8,648 nucleotides of DNA. It comes from an uncultured Flavobacteriaceae bacterium. Lineage in GTDB: Bacteria > Bacteroidota > Bacteroidia > Flavobacteriales > Flavobacteriaceae. This document shows positions 8,273 through 8,648 of this stretch, one piece after another (positions within the stretch are counted from its first letter, which is position 1; each line of letters begins with the position of its first letter). The notes under the pieces were generated by a model. The model did not search any database and was not told the origin of the DNA. It saw only the letters and a program-made list of their open reading frames with translations. Position numbers and translations under genes: made by a program. The stretch is taken from NCBI GenBank assembly GCA_947311745.1, contig CAMZLT010000099.1, positions 1 to 8,648 of the forward strand, in the 5' to 3' direction.

Positions 8273-8648
8273 TTGAGTAAACTAAAAAACATATTTGATT
8301 TTTATATTTTTAGCAATATACACGTTGCTATTTCTACTTTTTGTTTGGTAAAAATTACGCTACATGAAGTTGGCTTTAGCGACACAACAGCTCCTTTATT
8401 TGTATTTTTCTCCACTTTGGTGTCGTATAACATAATCCGAATACTAAGAGTTAATACTATTAAAAGTTGGTTTAATGCTTGGTATTGTAAAAACAAAAAA
8501 AACATATACATCTTAACAGGTATCAGCAGTATTTTTTTGTTATATTTTTTATTTCAATTACGATTAAAGGCAATTTTAATTTTAATGCCATTTACCTTAC
8601 TAACACTATTTTATGTATTTCCGATTACCAAGTTTTCTTTACGTGAAA
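8273..8648 (+). CDS. Polytopic membrane protein, possibly UbiA-like, 3' end outside the window
   Basis: An open frame runs from just after the bshC stop to the right edge with no interruption: 125 codons from a TTG at 8273, and no ATG near the beginning. The translation starts SKLKNIFDFYIFSNIHVAIS. It holds about four hydrophobic segments: residues 8-28, 38-58, 77-95 and 100-118. Basic residues (RILRVN, KNKKN) lie between segments 2 and 3, which suits a cytoplasmic loop. The overall pattern resembles small membrane proteins of Flavobacteriia that are distantly like UbiA prenyltransferases. However, the Asp-rich NDxxD motif that binds prenyl diphosphate in UbiA enzymes is not seen in the visible part, so enzyme activity should not be assumed. 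The gap of 12 bases to bshC suggests the same operon. The TTG start is chosen because the in-frame stop directly upstream is bshC's own. Confidence 0.55.
   Translation, partial: MSKLKNIFDFYIFSNIHVAISTFCLVKITLHEVGFSDTTAPLFVFFSTLVSYNIIRILRVNTIKSWFNAWYCKNKKNIYILTGISSIFLLYFLFQLRLKAILILMPFTLLTLFYVFPITKFSLRE

Noticed and set aside
8261..8274. T8 run after the bshC stop as a terminator
   Set aside because: No GC-containing stem precedes the T run, and the following gene begins within it, so read-through is expected.
8302..8511. 69-codon minus-strand open frame
   Set aside because: Antisense to the membrane protein frame that begins at 8273, which is open to the edge and has a credible four-helix pattern.

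Overview
The window is AT-rich DNA with A/T-biased codon use and few Shine-Dalgarno sequences. Several TAnnTTTG-type promoter boxes fit a member of the Bacteroidota, most likely a marine or host-associated Flavobacteriaceae. The gene content agrees: bacillithiol synthesis (bshC), a MeaB-type GTPase with a basic N-terminal extension, and a sulfide:quinone oxidoreductase-like flavoprotein. Genus assignment is not possible from this alone. I see no mobile element, CRISPR array, tRNA or rRNA.

Layout. (1) 1-1077, minus strand: a flavoprotein of the sulfide:quinone oxidoreductase family, running off the left edge at its C-terminus. (2) 1078-1296: a divergent intergenic region with a 14-bp palindrome next to the flavoprotein start, a Bacteroidota-type promoter facing right, and a small hairpin. 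(3) 1297-4022, plus strand: a tightly packed, overlapping three-gene unit. It holds a membrane-anchored alpha/beta hydrolase with a C-terminal NTF2-like domain, a four-helix membrane protein broken by a one-base frameshift in a T tract, and a D-amino-acid-oxidase-family flavoenzyme. (4) 4038-5126, minus strand: meaB, convergent with the previous unit across only 15 bp. (5) 5127-5208: a short divergent promoter region in which a palindrome carries a promoter box on each strand. (6) 5209 to the right edge, plus strand: cysS, bshC (1-base gap) and a polytopic membrane protein (12-base gap) that is cut by the window edge.

How the genes fit together. The right-hand unit links two cysteine-using enzymes: CysS charges tRNA with cysteine, and BshC adds cysteine to GlcN-malate to finish bacillithiol, the low-molecular-weight thiol. 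The flavoprotein on the far left acts on sulfide, so thiol/sulfur chemistry is a loose theme, but nothing shows that the units are co-regulated. The hydrolase / membrane protein / DAAO-like unit is the least understood part, and its function is not assigned here. I see no convincing evidence of a wholly new defence or mobile system. The best leads are the frameshifted membrane gene inside an overlapping operon, the hydrolase-NTF2 fusion, and the two palindromic control regions.
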